Source: Mytilisepta virgata (Eukaryota > Mollusca > Bivalvia > Mytilida > Mytilidae). From it: 64,000 bases of DNA. The position numbers and the translations under genes were made by a program. Below the pieces are notes generated by a model. The model made no database searches and was not told where the DNA came from. It saw nothing but the letters and a program-made list of their open reading frames with translations. The stretch covers positions 97,750,513 to 97,814,512 of the forward strand of contig CM051521.1 of NCBI GenBank assembly GCA_028015205.1, read 5' to 3'. Positions 12,645-23,940 of the stretch are shown one piece after another. Numbering within the stretch: the first letter of the stretch is position 1; each line of letters opens with the position of its first letter.

Positions 12645-12755
12645 ATCCAAAAATACTAATATTAGATATATTAAATTTATACTATGCTGTATACGACGCA
12701 TTTCAATGAGTTCCCTCTCATCAGCAGCATTTAAACCGAAACATTTAGAAATAGG
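12645..12755 (-). repeat. Ribozyme-bearing dispersed repeat, copy 1 (minus strand)
   Basis: Read on the minus strand this matches 37,446-37,553 over about 105 bp, from AAATGTTTCGGTTT through the hammerhead-like core to GGATTGTTATTT. The two copies lie 25 kb apart in opposite orientation, so they are independent insertions of one family. Confidence 0.8.
12684..12730 (-). ncRNA. Hammerhead-type ribozyme-like core, copy 1
   Basis: On the minus strand the order is ATGCTG, CTGATGA, a 13-nt stem II region, GAAA, a short stem III hairpin ending TAT, A, CAGCAT. ATGCTG and CAGCAT pair as stem I. The conserved core CTGATGA and GAAA are intact, and the cleavage triplet would be ATA before CAGCAT. Stem II has one internal G/A mismatch here (GAGG against CATT), so this copy may be weak. 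Known hammerheads have exactly this order. Activity is not shown. Confidence 0.6.
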
Positions 12756-12899
12756 CCAATAAATCACAAAAAAGACAAAAAGAAGGCTGATATACGACAA
12801 GGACTATTATCGATGCAATACTTATACCCCAGGAATCACCAAAGTAATATCTACGTATCATTTTTTTATTATACAATTAATAAGTGGGTAAAATGGTGT

Positions 12900-12960
12900 A
12901 TTCCTGTTCTGTCCACTTTTCAAAAATATAGATAGAAAATGTAGTGGGCAGAACAGGAAT
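12900..12960. repeat. Inverted repeat around a GAACAGGAAT motif
   Basis: ATTCCTGTTCTGTCCACT faces AGTGGGCAGAACAGGAAT across about 25 bp. The motif recurs directly near 13,562-13,612 (ATGGGCAGAACAG and GGTGGACAGAACAGGAA). It may mark one element with ends at both places. No gene between them is recognised. Confidence 0.65.
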
Positions 12961-14555
12961 GGTAGTAAAAACATTCTAATTAGATCTAATCAGAGAACAA
13001 TAGATTTGAAGTTAGAGTCTTGTCCAAAAAACTTTTTAGTGGAAATTAACAGAAAAAATATCTAAGTATGAATTTAAAATATCCACTTATATTTCTATCG
13101 TTGCTTTTAGCGGATGCTAGTACATTAATGTCATTCCCCCATATCATTTCTTTTGTCTTTCTCATCAGAGGAACAATAATAAAAGAAATAAACAAGATGG
13201 TATACATATTAAGTTTTTCTTTTTAATATCTTATAACATATTATAATAGCTTATTAAATTCAAAACTGTAGTGTGGCAGGGCAATCTTTTATAGTGCATC
13301 TCCACAATGTCCTCTCTCCACGGTTGTTTTTGACGCTGTAAATGTAGCCACGGTAGGCTAAGTTTTTTTTATCCATATTTATTACGTATAAACTGTACTT
13401 GAACTTGTGCATGAACCATGATAGTAGGGCCTTGCAATTCTGGTTATATGGACTGCTTAACTTTGACAGTGTTTATTATTAAGTAGGTTATCTTTGATTA
13501 TGAACAGATATCACGAGCTTAATTACAAAAACAACATTCATACTAATGTTTACACAGGACATATGGGCAGAACAGAAATTGAAATTTCAAAAGGTGGACA
13601 GAACAGGAACGAAATGGACATTTCAAGAGCACCTATTGTATCATCCTCCTTTATAATATACATTGTACATTTTTGTACGTGTATATGTCAGTCTGAACAT
13701 TTTTGAAATGATATACTGATGGATGCAAGATTAAACATAATAATTAACTGATATAAAGTAACAAATAGTTCGCTTTATACAAACAAGCCTCCTCACTGTG
13801 TAATTGCAAACCGATTTTACTTGTAAAAAACACGTCTTGCTTGATAAGTTGATTCCGATCTCCTTATACCAATGCTGACTTACAGGATATGCATTTCGAT
13901 TATACTTATCAGTGTCTCTTCAAAGATGCTCGAAAGCCAGAAGTATGGTAACCCGTAATTGTGGAGTACAAAAGACGATTGAGCATATTTCTCAGAGTTT
14001 AAACCTTTGTCAAAATGATGAAAAAATCTGGTCTGAAATGTTTACAATTCTTTTAATTAGATTTCTTTAGAGAGATTTTTAATTAAATGTATGTACTAAG
14101 CTGGAGTCCATATCAAATTTATAAAATGGACCGAGAAGAGGACAACCCTGTTAAATTCCTTTTATTTATTCCACCCCGTAACGTCTCGTTAATAACATCA
14201 TTTAAACTGTTTCAAAAGTGGGCGATAGACGAGTAAATATTTTAATTACAATAAAAATTAAAATTTAATGTTCACATATTTACAGGAGGGTTGTTGTATC
14301 AACCGAACCGATCCTTTATAGGAAGACTTCACAGACCTCACAGATGGATTTCGCCGATCTCTCGTATACACCGGTATATATTCTTTTTTCTTCACATCGT
14401 TTACTAAACATAGTTTTTAGTATAGTTGCGTAAATTTTACTATTCATTCATTCCCGTAATAAATGCGGAAATCTAAATTTTACACAACATATTGTTTTAT
14501 CTTTTCTGTTTGTCCTGCGTAATGTTGTAAGAATATTTCGAATATTTTTGTTCAA
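12961..14555. other. No gene recognised; AT-rich
   Basis: A 70-residue frame at 13,494-13,706 has no recognisable features and overlaps the GAACAGGAA repeats, so it is not called. The rest carries only short AT-rich frames. Confidence 0.35.
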
Positions 14556-16433
14556 TTATGGAAATTCAATAATAATATCCGATCCTGCTTGAATGTACCA
14601 AGATGCTTCCTCGTGATCAAAATAAAATTTCTTCCCCTGCATTATTGGTGGAAATGTCTTGTTGAAATTTACTGTTGTTTCATCTACTACCACATTACTG
14701 ACCGCTTTCAAATTGTCTTGGATATATTTAGAAAAATAACAGGAATAATATGGATATTTGCTAGCAAAGTTTACTTCGTACAACACAAACTTCGTGGTGT
14801 CTGCCACAATGGAAAATCTGAACATCACACTACTTCCATCAGTGTAGTTCAAATAAAAAATATTTTTCTCTACATCAATCATTACTTTTTCTATTGAAAC
14901 TGTTGATTGCATAGCCATACCGAAGTTAGGGCTTATATAAACACCTGAAGGTTCGCTCAATGCTTCTGGATAGTCTTCCATTAGGGGACGTAACTCTGCT
15001 AATGTGTATAACATCAAGCGACCATCAGAATGAAGCGTGATAACTTTGTAGTAAGGTGCACGTCTTCCTTTCCTTGCCATAATGGTGACCTGATCTACAG
15101 ACAGCTGTGTTTCTGGGGCGTGAAATGAACTTAATGTCATTTTTGTATTTGAATTAGAAGAATGGCGTATACCGTGTACCTCTAAAAGACTGTCATGAAA
15201 CAAATCAAGTGTAGATACAATTGGATCTTCAGACTGAATATAAAACCTGAGGAAATCTATATCTACAGGAATTGTAGATCCAGCAAACTCGATTTTAAGT
15301 GTATTTGGTACTATATTAGAAAATGCATCACGTGGAATAACCCAATAGTGTACCATTGATGTCGAGTCAAACATTCTGTGTTGTATATTAGACCATATTA
15401 ACTGTTTGTGGTCAAAATAACTGAAGCCAACTAGAGCCATCTGTGGCTCAATAAGTCCCAGAACAAATGTCCCAGAGACTGCAGCTCTTTCAAATGGTAG
15501 TGGTGTTGTGAACTTGATGTATATGACAGACACAGTAGGATTTACTATTGTTCCCGCCATTAATTTCGGGTTTTTCCCCAACTCATCGGCGTTTAAATCT
15601 AAGAATCCGGTTCTGCCTTTTCCCAGCTCTGCATTTGAATTGTCATGGTAACCAATATTCCATAATGTTATATTTTTAACATAGCATCGATTGGTTGTCT
15701 CATACTTATCTTCCCAGTTTTTTCCTAACCCTGTGTTATTAAGATATTCTGAATTGGCGTATATTTGCATTCCTATAAAGTAATCAGTATCCAGACACAT
15801 GAAAACATTATATTTTTCAATACATTCAAAAGGTTCTACATTCGTCGTTAGACTAACTATTTCAGTCTTTTCTTTATCAACCTTTGGCATGGGCAGCTGT
15901 GAAAATGTTACATGTTCTGTCAGGGCTTTGGTACAGAAGAAAATTTGAAAGCTTGGTTGATTTTCTAGTTCCAATTCCAAACTGTCTAATTCAGTCCCAT
16001 AATTATCGGACAAATATACCAAAATTCTCAGTGTATGATAGCCAGGACGAAGTAAAATTGGTGCAGTTATTTCCCCTGTATCTGAAAATACGTTCCACAT
16101 ATGTCCCCAGTTTGTTTGGTAAATGGTTTCAAACTCAGCGACTGATCGATTATTCATGAACATCTGTATACGATCTGCTAATCCATCGTTCGAATATCTT
16201 ACGTTAGTAACAGTTACCTTTGTAAGAGCAGACAGGCAAAAGACGATGTCCACATATTCCTCTTCATATAAAAGCAAAGTCTTTTTCATAGATCCTCTTC
16301 CCCTCCACATTACACGATCCTGGTGTTTCGAAAGATCCGCCGATTCCTCCAGTTCAATGGTAACTTTGTTTCCATTTTGACTTACACCATAGACCACAAT
16401 GATACAAGAGAAAAATAATATCAAAACCATCAT
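14556..16433 (-). CDS. Secreted protein of unknown function, 625 residues, intronless
   Basis: A single uninterrupted minus-strand frame starts at ATG 16,433 and ends at 14,556. Residues 1-16 are a hydrophobic signal peptide (leucine, isoleucine and phenylalanine rich, ending VVYG), so export is likely. The mature part has six cysteines (three possible disulfides) and sequons NRS, NNT, NIT, NYT and NKT. Residues about 55-160 resemble a beta-sandwich carbohydrate-binding fold, with PGYHTLRILVYLSDNYG followed by ELDSLELELE, like the 'pG.h.l.v ... eiD.i.l' end of CBM6/35-type modules; this is inference. No membrane anchor or known catalytic motif is visible. The length, intact frame and normal signal peptide argue for a real gene despite the lack of introns in an intron-rich region; a functional retrocopy is the alternative. 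Confidence 0.8.
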   Translation of the reverse strand: MMVLILFFSCIIVVYGVSQNGNKVTIELEESADLSKHQDRVMWRGRGSMKKTLLLYEEEYVDIVFCLSALTKVTVTNVRYSNDGLADRIQMFMNNRSVAEFETIYQTNWGHMWNVFSDTGEITAPILLRPGYHTLRILVYLSDNYGTELDSLELELENQPSFQIFFCTKALTEHVTFSQLPMPKVDKEKTEIVSLTTNVEPFECIEKYNVFMCLDTDYFIGMQIYANSEYLNNTGLGKNWEDKYETTNRCYVKNITLWNIGYHDNSNAELGKGRTGFLDLNADELGKNPKLMAGTIVNPTVSVIYIKFTTPLPFERAAVSGTFVLGLIEPQMALVGFSYFDHKQLIWSNIQHRMFDSTSMVHYWVIPRDAFSNIVPNTLKIEFAGSTIPVDIDFLRFYIQSEDPIVSTLDLFHDSLLEVHGIRHSSNSNTKMTLSSFHAPETQLSVDQVTIMARKGRRAPYYKVITLHSDGRLMLYTLAELRPLMEDYPEALSEPSGVYISPNFGMAMQSTVSIEKVMIDVEKNIFYLNYTDGSSVMFRFSIVADTTKFVLYEVNFASKYPYYSCYFSKYIQDNLKAVSNVVVDETTVNFNKTFPPIMQGKKFYFDHEEASWYIQAGSDIIIEFP

Positions 16434-19400
16434 TTTCTATCATACATCTTATGAACTATGAAATATGAAAATGATTGTTAGCTTTTATCACTTGTCACGC
16501 CCTCCAATCAACCTAAATATATGCGGAGAATAATGATTAGAAATAATGACTGATTCAGTTGTTCTGGATGAATAAATATATTTACTTACCTACTAAACTG
16601 TATTTATATCACGTTTTTTTTTAGAAAGAAGTCTATAAAAATAACTTATCTCTGCAAAATGAAATTCTTAAATCCTGTCAAAATATATTTAACTTGTATG
16701 CCATTTTTTTTGTCGTGGAATTGCCTTGCCATCCTTATTGGTGTCGATTTTTGATAAATCCTAGGAATTTTCAGATATGATCTAGCAAATAGTTTTACTG
16801 CGAATAAAAGCACATTGGATGTTCCAAAAACATTTTATGAGTTACCATATTTAATTATAATGATTAGAAATTTCTACATTTTATTTTGATTTAAGACAAA
16901 AGAGTATAACATTTTGCATCACTGATATTAGGTTGATCGACCTTCAAAATCATAGCTCCTTTATCGTAAAAGACAGATAATTTGATGAAATAAGATGATT
17001 CAAAGGACAACCTGAGGCACGCCTTATCTTGCAAAAAAATATTTCTAAAAAGAATTAAGCTTTTTGGAAGAGTCAAAATCCAAATTTAAATGATATTCGT
17101 GAAAACGGTATCAGGAACATCAACCCGGAAAGTGAATTATTTCAATGCATATACATATGAATGTAATATCTCAACTGATTCAATATATATATATTGCCTT
17201 CTAAGGATATCAATCAATGAAGAAATACATTGCATTAAACGATCTGATATTTTACGATTTCACAAAAGATTTTGTCACATTTACGGGCATTAATGTTCAC
17301 AGGTAAGATTGTTAAAATATATATGTACTTTGTAATAAATAAGTAGATTTTTTTTTAAAATCATTCCATGTTCAATATAATGTGAAATTTTCATTTAGCT
17401 AATCAAATCTATAAATATTCAACACGAACGGATGTGTAAAATAGTACTTTCTCTTCACATTTGATACGCTCGAATCAAAATTTCATATTTTTACATAACT
17501 TATGACTTATAAACTAAAATTGTTTTAATTTGTTCTATTAATCATAATTATTATATTAAATTAAAAGATATAACGGTTATTGTATAAAAACCAAATTTAT
17601 TCCGAACATTTCCTTAATTTTACCTATGTTTACCTGTAAATTGAATGCGTGCAAAGGTAATGCATTGCAATTAAGACCTCAACTACCAAAAATATTAATG
17701 ACTAATTAGTTGAAAATTGAAGAAATCTGACGAAATAAAATTGTTTATATCAATTATCAAATAGATGTCAGTGGTTCCGAATACGACTTCTAGGCACAAT
17801 CTAGATCAATCAGTAGTCACATAAAAGTTCAATCAGGTGGTTATAGTCTTATAGACAGTGTATTTTCCTTATATTGTGGAAACTAAAGAAATTTTAAAAA
17901 ATACCAAGCTATATAGAGTCATAATGGTTGAAAAAACTAGAAATATTAATTACACAAAACATTCCGGTGGCCGAAATATTCTTAACTTGGGCAAGGAGCA
18001 AAGATTATAACTATTTTCTCATCATTATATTTTTTCATATAAAAATAGAAACGTTCAATTCAACAAATACGAGATTCAGCAACAAATAAAAAAAAAATTT
18101 TCACCGAAATCATGAGATCTTTGCTTTTGATGTAGTTTTTTTTATAGAGTTCAATGGAATTATTAACCTGAAAATGAACTAGTGAAATTACGGCTATTAT
18201 TTTAGGAAACAATCATGAAACAAATTCTCGACAGTGACTTTGGGTATGGTTTGCCAATCAATTTTTATAATATGTACTAATTTAGATATTATGATTCAGA
18301 AAGTATATTAAATACTCCCCACTTTTTCTTGTTAAAACCGACAAAAAACCATAAATTATTACAATAAACAGTTGTACCTTTTGGTGTAGTCTGTCAGCAT
18401 ACACCTACGAATGTATTTATTGTTGTTATTAATATTCGATCATATTTTAAAACACAGACATTGGGACTATAAAAATAGTTGTTTTAGCCTTTTAAAGTAT
18501 GTATTCAAACTTTACTTTCTTAAATTTGTCTAAAATCAATAGAGAAAAAAACAGAGTACCTATCTGCGAAAAATGGACGTGTATTTGGATAGGTAACCTT
18601 TATCAAACCTTTAACCGAGAATAAAGCCTTTTACTATAGTTATAAGCAAAATATGGAATTAATTCATAACAGTTTTGAATGAGTCATATAACCAATCTTT
18701 CAGCATCGATAAGATATTTTGTTTTACCTTGTACATTATAGTTACTTTATAAAGATTAATTGGTTTGTACATTCACATAAAAATGTCATACAATCAAACG
18801 ATGGAATATTAATCTAATATTACGTAATTGAACAATGGGAAATTTTCTGTCCTTTTAAATTTTTTGGTAAAACATTCAGTTACTGATCTAAACCTCTAAA
18901 AAGAACATGAAGAATGTACCTTACTGCTGTATCGAATCGAATGCTGTCGTCGGATCAGATGTTACTTTGAGTACAAATTATATATACAAGTCATGTAATA
19001 CTTCGTAAGTAGTGGAAAACACTTTATCAGGAACAGATAACATATCGACAAATGAAAATATAAAAGAAGCAAGAGAAAAAGCAGGAAATAGTCCAAACAT
19101 GGGCAACTCGAAGCATGGCACCCCCTCGCCGTGAAAAAAAATGACACTGAAATTTGTACATGTATGAATATTTTCTTGTCATTTGATTTTCATCTGAAAA
19201 ATAAAAAGTAAAAACTATTTCTTAATATAAGGATAAACAATACATGTACCAGGTAAAGTCACATAGATGTTTCACATCAAACAGTCTAAGTCCTACAGTA
19301 CCTTGTCCTTGAACTCATGACCATCCCATCAAAATCGTTCGGCATTAAGATCTTGAATTGCGGACTGCGGGGAATACGTTGATGACAGGCGTCACAAACC

Positions 19401-19948
19401 CACAGTAGGATAACTTGCTCGACATTCATTCTACAAAAAAATTATTTTTAATAAATTAAGTATCTGCGCCGTGCATAGCTCTACCCTTATATGTTTCTTT
19501 GGTCATTTTGGCATTTGGATTTACTCACTAACGTTTTGGATTATTCCTTTGGCTTTCAATAATTTAGGCCTTAAACATAACCGATGAGTGGTAAATCGAC
19601 GGAATGTGCACATCTGTGTCAAAATTGGTATATTACAGAATACTTCACACCAGCTCAGTTGCTATAGTGTTTTGATACGAGCGTGAAATTGATACTTTAA
19701 ATTTACTGTAAATTTTGTGAACACTAAGGAGTGTCTATATAAAATGCTAATGATTAATTAAATGACAATTACCGCGAAGTACTAACAGAGGTAAAAGAAC
19801 ACTTCGAGACTTATTTAATCTATAAAAATACACTATATAATACAAAATAATTTATTATCATCAAATACGCCTTTGCAGACAGAAATATTAGAAAAATTAA
19901 TATAATGATTGACATGATTAATGTTGATTGAAATGATTAGACAAGAAA
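16434..19948. other. About 3.5 kb without a recognised gene
   Basis: AT-rich DNA with only short frames of low-complexity composition. The promoter of the secreted-protein gene must lie just right of 16,433, but no convincing TATA box or other site was singled out. No repeat family of the window was recognised here. Confidence 0.4.
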
Positions 19949-20875
19949 CCGGAGACTCCCAGAAACCTGCATCGCTCACCTGTATTTAGTTTGCATTCAA
20001 ACATCAGGGGTTCTGAGTCAACTTCGTTCCCCCTAACGTTCTAGGAACGATGTGGACTAAGAACCCCTGAGGATTTCAAACACATAAAAGGAATTAACAA
20101 TATCAAAAACAAAGACTGATATCCGTGCTTTTTGCTGTTTCTCTATGGCAGTGAAAATATTGCCCAATGGTCCTGACCTCAGACAAAAAGTTGATATAGG
20201 AATACCCATGGACTATTCCATTAAAGTTTGGTCTCAATTGCCCAAGATGTTTCATAGGAGTATAGATTTTAAAATATTTTGCTGATTTTTTTATATTTAG
20301 TAACGATAGCCATATTGGTGGGAGGTCAAGACCATCGAACACAATCTTGAAATGGAACCACTAAGAACCATTCAACCAGAATTATCATTGCCCCAGTTGT
20401 TTCAGAGTCAGAGAAGATTTTTATTTTTAATATTCTTTGGTGCTATTTCTATTTTAGTTACGGCTGCCATATTAGTCAGAGGTCGGACCCCGGAATTTTT
20501 TTTTAAAGTGGACCAACTAAGGACCATTCCATCAAAGTTTGGTACCAATTGTTTTAGTTGTTTCAGAGGAGAATATTTTTTAAATATGTTTGGTGATATT
20601 CCTATTTTTAGTAATTTTGGCCACATTTGTCAGACATTTGGACCCCGGACATAATTTTTTAAAGGGGATTTACTAATACCTCAAATTTGGTATCAATTAT
20701 CCAAGTTGTTTCAGAGGAGCAGATTTTAAATATATTTTTTTTCTATTTTTATTAACGGCAGCCATATTTGTTAGAGGTCCGGGCCATCGGATTCATTTTG
20801 AAAAGGAACCCCATAGGACTATTCAAGCAACACTTTGGTCCCAATTTTTACAGTTGTTTCTGAGCAGATCTTTAT
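19949..20875 (-). repeat. AGCTCACCTG-type element, copy 4 (minus strand, 5'-truncated)
   Basis: The element's 3' end is at the left: ATCGCTCACCTG at about 19,971-19,982 is the reverse of CAGGTGAGCGAT, with CCGG at the outer border. To the right run three or more diverged modules with GTTTCAGAGG and ACCATTC-type phrases. The other terminal motif is missing. A palindrome is inserted at 20,004-20,071. Confidence 0.6.
20004..20071. repeat. Near-perfect palindromic insertion
   Basis: ATCAGGGGTTCTGAGTCAAC faces GACTAAGAACCCCTGAG, with TTCGTTCC and GGAACGA pairing further in. The 68-bp hairpin interrupts the repeat module. It may be a tiny foldback element. Confidence 0.65.
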
Positions 20876-21065
20876 ATGAAAGTGTATGACAAATATACAC
20901 TAAGAGGTTTATATCAACAGCAAATTGGAAATATAAATACTTTGGGAAAAATGTATAAAAAAGTTAATAATTTATTCAATATGGTTTTTCATCATTAAGG
21001 TAGGATTGGGAGTAGTATCTATGCGTTTTCAGTTATCATTTGAGGTGGTGGAAGAGGTGGAGGAC

Positions 21066-21430
21066 CCGGAAGTGATGTCACCGGAATCGGAAATGACGTC
21101 ATCGGAACCGGAAGTCACGTGACCGGAACAGGAAGTGGTTTGCGCCCATGCAGCAGTGGGTTTTCCCATTATTTGTTTAAGAAAGGACCGGGATGTATGG
21201 TCTGCGCATGCGTGAGCGGGATTACCCTGAAGTGGTTGGCGCCCATGCGCAACCCCAAGTAGTGTGTTTTCCGTCGTTTTTTGACGGAAGTGACGTAAGT
21301 CACGTGCCACGACCCAGATGTGTAGTATGCGCATGTTTGACCGGAAGCGGAAGTGAATTGCGTGCATGCGCAACAGGAAGTAGTGTGTTTTCCCGATTTG
21401 TTTACGGAAGTGACGTTAATTACGTGCTGG
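21066..21430. promoter_or_regulatory. CpG-rich tandem cluster of ETS, CRE, E-box and NRF1-like sites
   Basis: The block is GC-rich against AT-rich flanks. Sites seen: CCGGAAGTGATGTCA (21,066), GGAAATGACGTCA (21,089), CCGGAAGTCACGTGA (21,108), TGCGCATGCG (21,203), CCATGCGCAA (21,243), ACGGAAGTGACGTAAGTCAC (21,294), TATGCGCATG (21,326), CCGGAAGCGGAAGTGA (21,341), GCATGCGCAA (21,364) and ACGGAAGTGACGTTAATTAC (21,404). Such sites mark TATA-less animal promoters. The block is itself about 2.5-3 tandem units of roughly 120-125 bp. No confident host gene follows; promoter function is inference. Confidence 0.45.
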
Positions 21431-21799
21431 GAACGAATGTGCTATGCTTGACTGATTATCTCTCCTTTTCCCGTGCTTTTCGGTCGTCTCTGGATCTTTC
21501 ATCGGTCTGATTAGGGTAAGGGTCTCGCATCGAGTATCTAGGGACTGATACTCTCACTGTTATGTCGAAGTCCAAGAGTATACGAATTACACTATTGGAT
21601 TATCTCCCCTTTTCCCATGCTTTTCACCATGGGTGATGTTTTCAAGGGAGGACCAAAGGTAGGATTGGATTATGTCCCCTTACCCCCAGCTGATGCTGTC
21701 ACCATCAGGTCAATGGAGGATGTCCTTAGCAAGCGCCTTAGCAACGGCGGTCCATTTCATTATTCTATGATGAACTTCGTTTCTCTTCTCTTGCTCCAT

Positions 21800-22604
21800 G
21801 CCGCTCTTCGCTGTTGATCGCTACTCATGACCTTACTCGCATGTTCATTTCAGTTTTTTTGGGCTACTTGTCACTGTTTTCGCTGCTGCTGCTCCTGGTG
21901 CTTGTTGCTGTTCGTCATCGCTGCTCTTCTCTTGCTCATCATTGTTTTTTTTTGCTCTTTGCTGTTCATCGCTGTTTTTCTCTTGCTCTTTCCTGCTCAT
22001 CGCTGTTTTTCTCTTGCTCTTCTTTTGCTCATCGCTGTTTTTCTCTTGCTCTTTGCTGCTCATCACTGTTTTTCTCTTGCTCTTTGCTGCTCATCACTAT
22101 TTTTCTCTTGCTCTTTGCTGCTCATCGCTAATCGTGACCTTACTAGCGGGCTCTTTTCAGTTTTTTGGGGCTATTTGTCACTGTTTTCGCTACTGCTGCT
22201 GCTCCTCTGCTTGTTGCTGTTCGTCATCGCTGCTCTCCTCTTGCTCATCGCTATTTTTCTCTTGCTCTTTGCTGTTCATCGCTAATCATGACCTTACTCG
22301 CGTGCTCATTTCGGTTTTTTTGTGCTACTCGTCGCTGTTTTCGCTGCTGCTGTTGCTCCTGCTGCTTGTTGCTGTTCGTCATCACTGCTCTTCTCTTGCT
22401 CATCGCTGTTTTTCTCTTGTTCTTTGCTGTTCATCGCTCTTTTTCTCTTGCTCTTTCCTGCTCATCGCTGTTTTTCTCTTGCTCTTCTTCTGTCCATCGC
22501 TGTTTTTCTCTTGCTCTTTGCCGCTCATCGCTGTTTTCTCTAGCTCTTCTCTTGCTCATCGCTGTTTTTCTCTTGCTCTTCGCTGTTCATCGCTACTCAT
22601 GACC
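21800..22604 (+). repeat. Minisatellite with a unit of about 27 bp
   Basis: Repeated units of the form GCTCATCGCTGTTTTTCTCT plus TGCTCTT, with higher-order blocks of about 190-200 bp that include 'ctcatgaccttactcgc' and 'cagttttttggg'. All three frames stay open for long stretches because the unit lacks stops, giving leucine/serine/phenylalanine-rich translations that are not genes. A shorter fragment of the same composition lies at about 23,505-23,640. Confidence 0.85.
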
Positions 22605-23371
22605 TTAGGGACGAGATCAAAAGTTCATTGTAGGATAAAAGACTTAATTCACATATTCCCATGATTCTTTTGATTCGTAATCTTCCTCTTCTCTGAAGCG
22701 TTTAGCCGTTTTCTTCTTGATCTTTCTATGTACGGGGTCTTTATTCATGTCTTGATGCCAGGTAATGCTTTCGTATTTCGTCTCTGTATGAGTCAAACAT
22801 GTCTCTATACTGGTATGCTGCCAAGCGTGCCTTGTCTTCTTCCATTCCGGATTCGACTTGTTCATTTACTTACTGTGAGTATTCCCATTGATGTACATGA
22901 AATGTTCTATTCAAAATGACATCCCATGGAGACTGTTCGCATTGCTCTTTAGAGTCTTCGTTGGACTCAATCACTACTTTGTTTGTTCCGATTCCTCGTT
23001 ATCGGCTTCCGCGGTGGTGTCTGAAACTGAATAACTATATTCTGTTGAATCCTCTTCCATACCGTGTGCATTCTTTTTGTGTCGCACTAAGTTGAAGTTT
23101 CGCTTGGACTGGTATCCACATATGTCACAGGTATACATTTAAGACGTCTTTCTTTCCTAAGATTCGATAGTAGAATGACATCCGGTCGTTTCTTGTTTGG
23201 ATCCACTTTGCTGGGTCCTCCACTTGTGTTGTCCAGCCGTTTCGTTCTCTTCACTTTGGTTGGAAGTATTTTCCTTTTCATTTCTGGTTTTTCTTTGGTG
23301 TTAGAAAGGTCCACAGGTATTAAATATCTAGCAGGAACCAATAAATCAACGAGAGGCGTTTTCGATTCCAT
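22605..23371 (-). pseudogene. Broken C2H2 zinc-finger gene of a transposon-associated family
   Basis: The minus-strand start is at ATG 23,371 (MESKTPLVDLLVPARYL), followed by a lysine-rich part to LRKERRLK. Then a frameshift near 23,130 is needed to read YTCDICGYQSKRNF...RHKKNAHG, a classic C2H2 finger (C-x2-C-x12-H-x4-H). An acidic stretch follows, another shift and stops, then WDVILN, a MEEDKARLAAYQYRD-type helical part, and KDPVHRKI...AKRFREEEDY near 22,665-22,720. I recall the last motif from a repeated bivalve gene family of unknown role. The left edge (22,605-22,655) matches the inverted ends of the foldback element at 27,754-28,107, suggesting the gene travelled in a DNA element. Too damaged to work. 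Confidence 0.6.
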
Positions 23372-23504
23372 TGATACGTGTGTGTTGTTTGGCGGTCTTC
23401 AAACAACTAACGAACTTAAACAAAACCTTTGATTATATTTTCGTTAAAAACTTTCCGTTGGCGTCATAGTGACGAAGATTGCTTTTGTCTATTCATTCAG
23501 ACCA

Positions 23505-23640
23505 CACAGTTCGCTGCTCGTCATTGTTGTTCGCTGCTCATCGCTGCTTAGTACCATGCTCTCGGGCTCATTTCGGTTTTTGCTGCTGCTGATGCATGTT
23601 GCTGTTCGTTGCTGCTGCATGTTGTTGTGCTGGTGGTGTG
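23505..23640 (+). repeat. Minisatellite fragment related to 21,800-22,604
   Basis: Contains CGCTGCTCGTCATTG, GCTGCTCATCGCTGCT and CGGTTTTTGCTGCTGCTG, the same vocabulary as the larger array. This suggests the zinc-finger element at 22,605 onward split an older array. Confidence 0.55.
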
Positions 23641-23940
23641 CTGAGGAGAAGATGGGATTCTTACTATTTCGTTATAAATCACCTCTTGGTCTCGTTGATG
23701 TTACGATGGACATCAAAGATGGCTGCGGCCATGTAACGCGGACCTGAAAGACAGAACCCTTATGAAACAGAAATTTTAGAGTCTACACTTTTCATTATTC
23801 ATTGTACTTTGCATTTAATATCATTCGCGCGTCCCCCAGGATGACTTGGATGTCCAGGATCGTGTTCAAGAGACGTTCTTTCGCGCTGCCGCTATCTGTG
23901 TATTGTAATGTCACGTATCTTGTGACGTTTTTTACTGAGT

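Noticed and set aside
13130..13200. CTGATGAG followed by GAAA on the minus strand, like another hammerhead
   Set aside because: Stem II does not pair and the nucleotide before the possible stem I strand would be G, which hammerheads do not allow at the cleavage site.
14589..16380. Plus-strand frames of 85-102 codons opposite the secreted-protein gene
   Set aside because: They are shadows of the 625-codon minus-strand frame.
21814..22664. Long overlapping frames rich in leucine, serine and phenylalanine, up to 240 codons
   Set aside because: They are the translation of a 27-bp minisatellite without stop codons in several frames; no start context or domain supports a protein.
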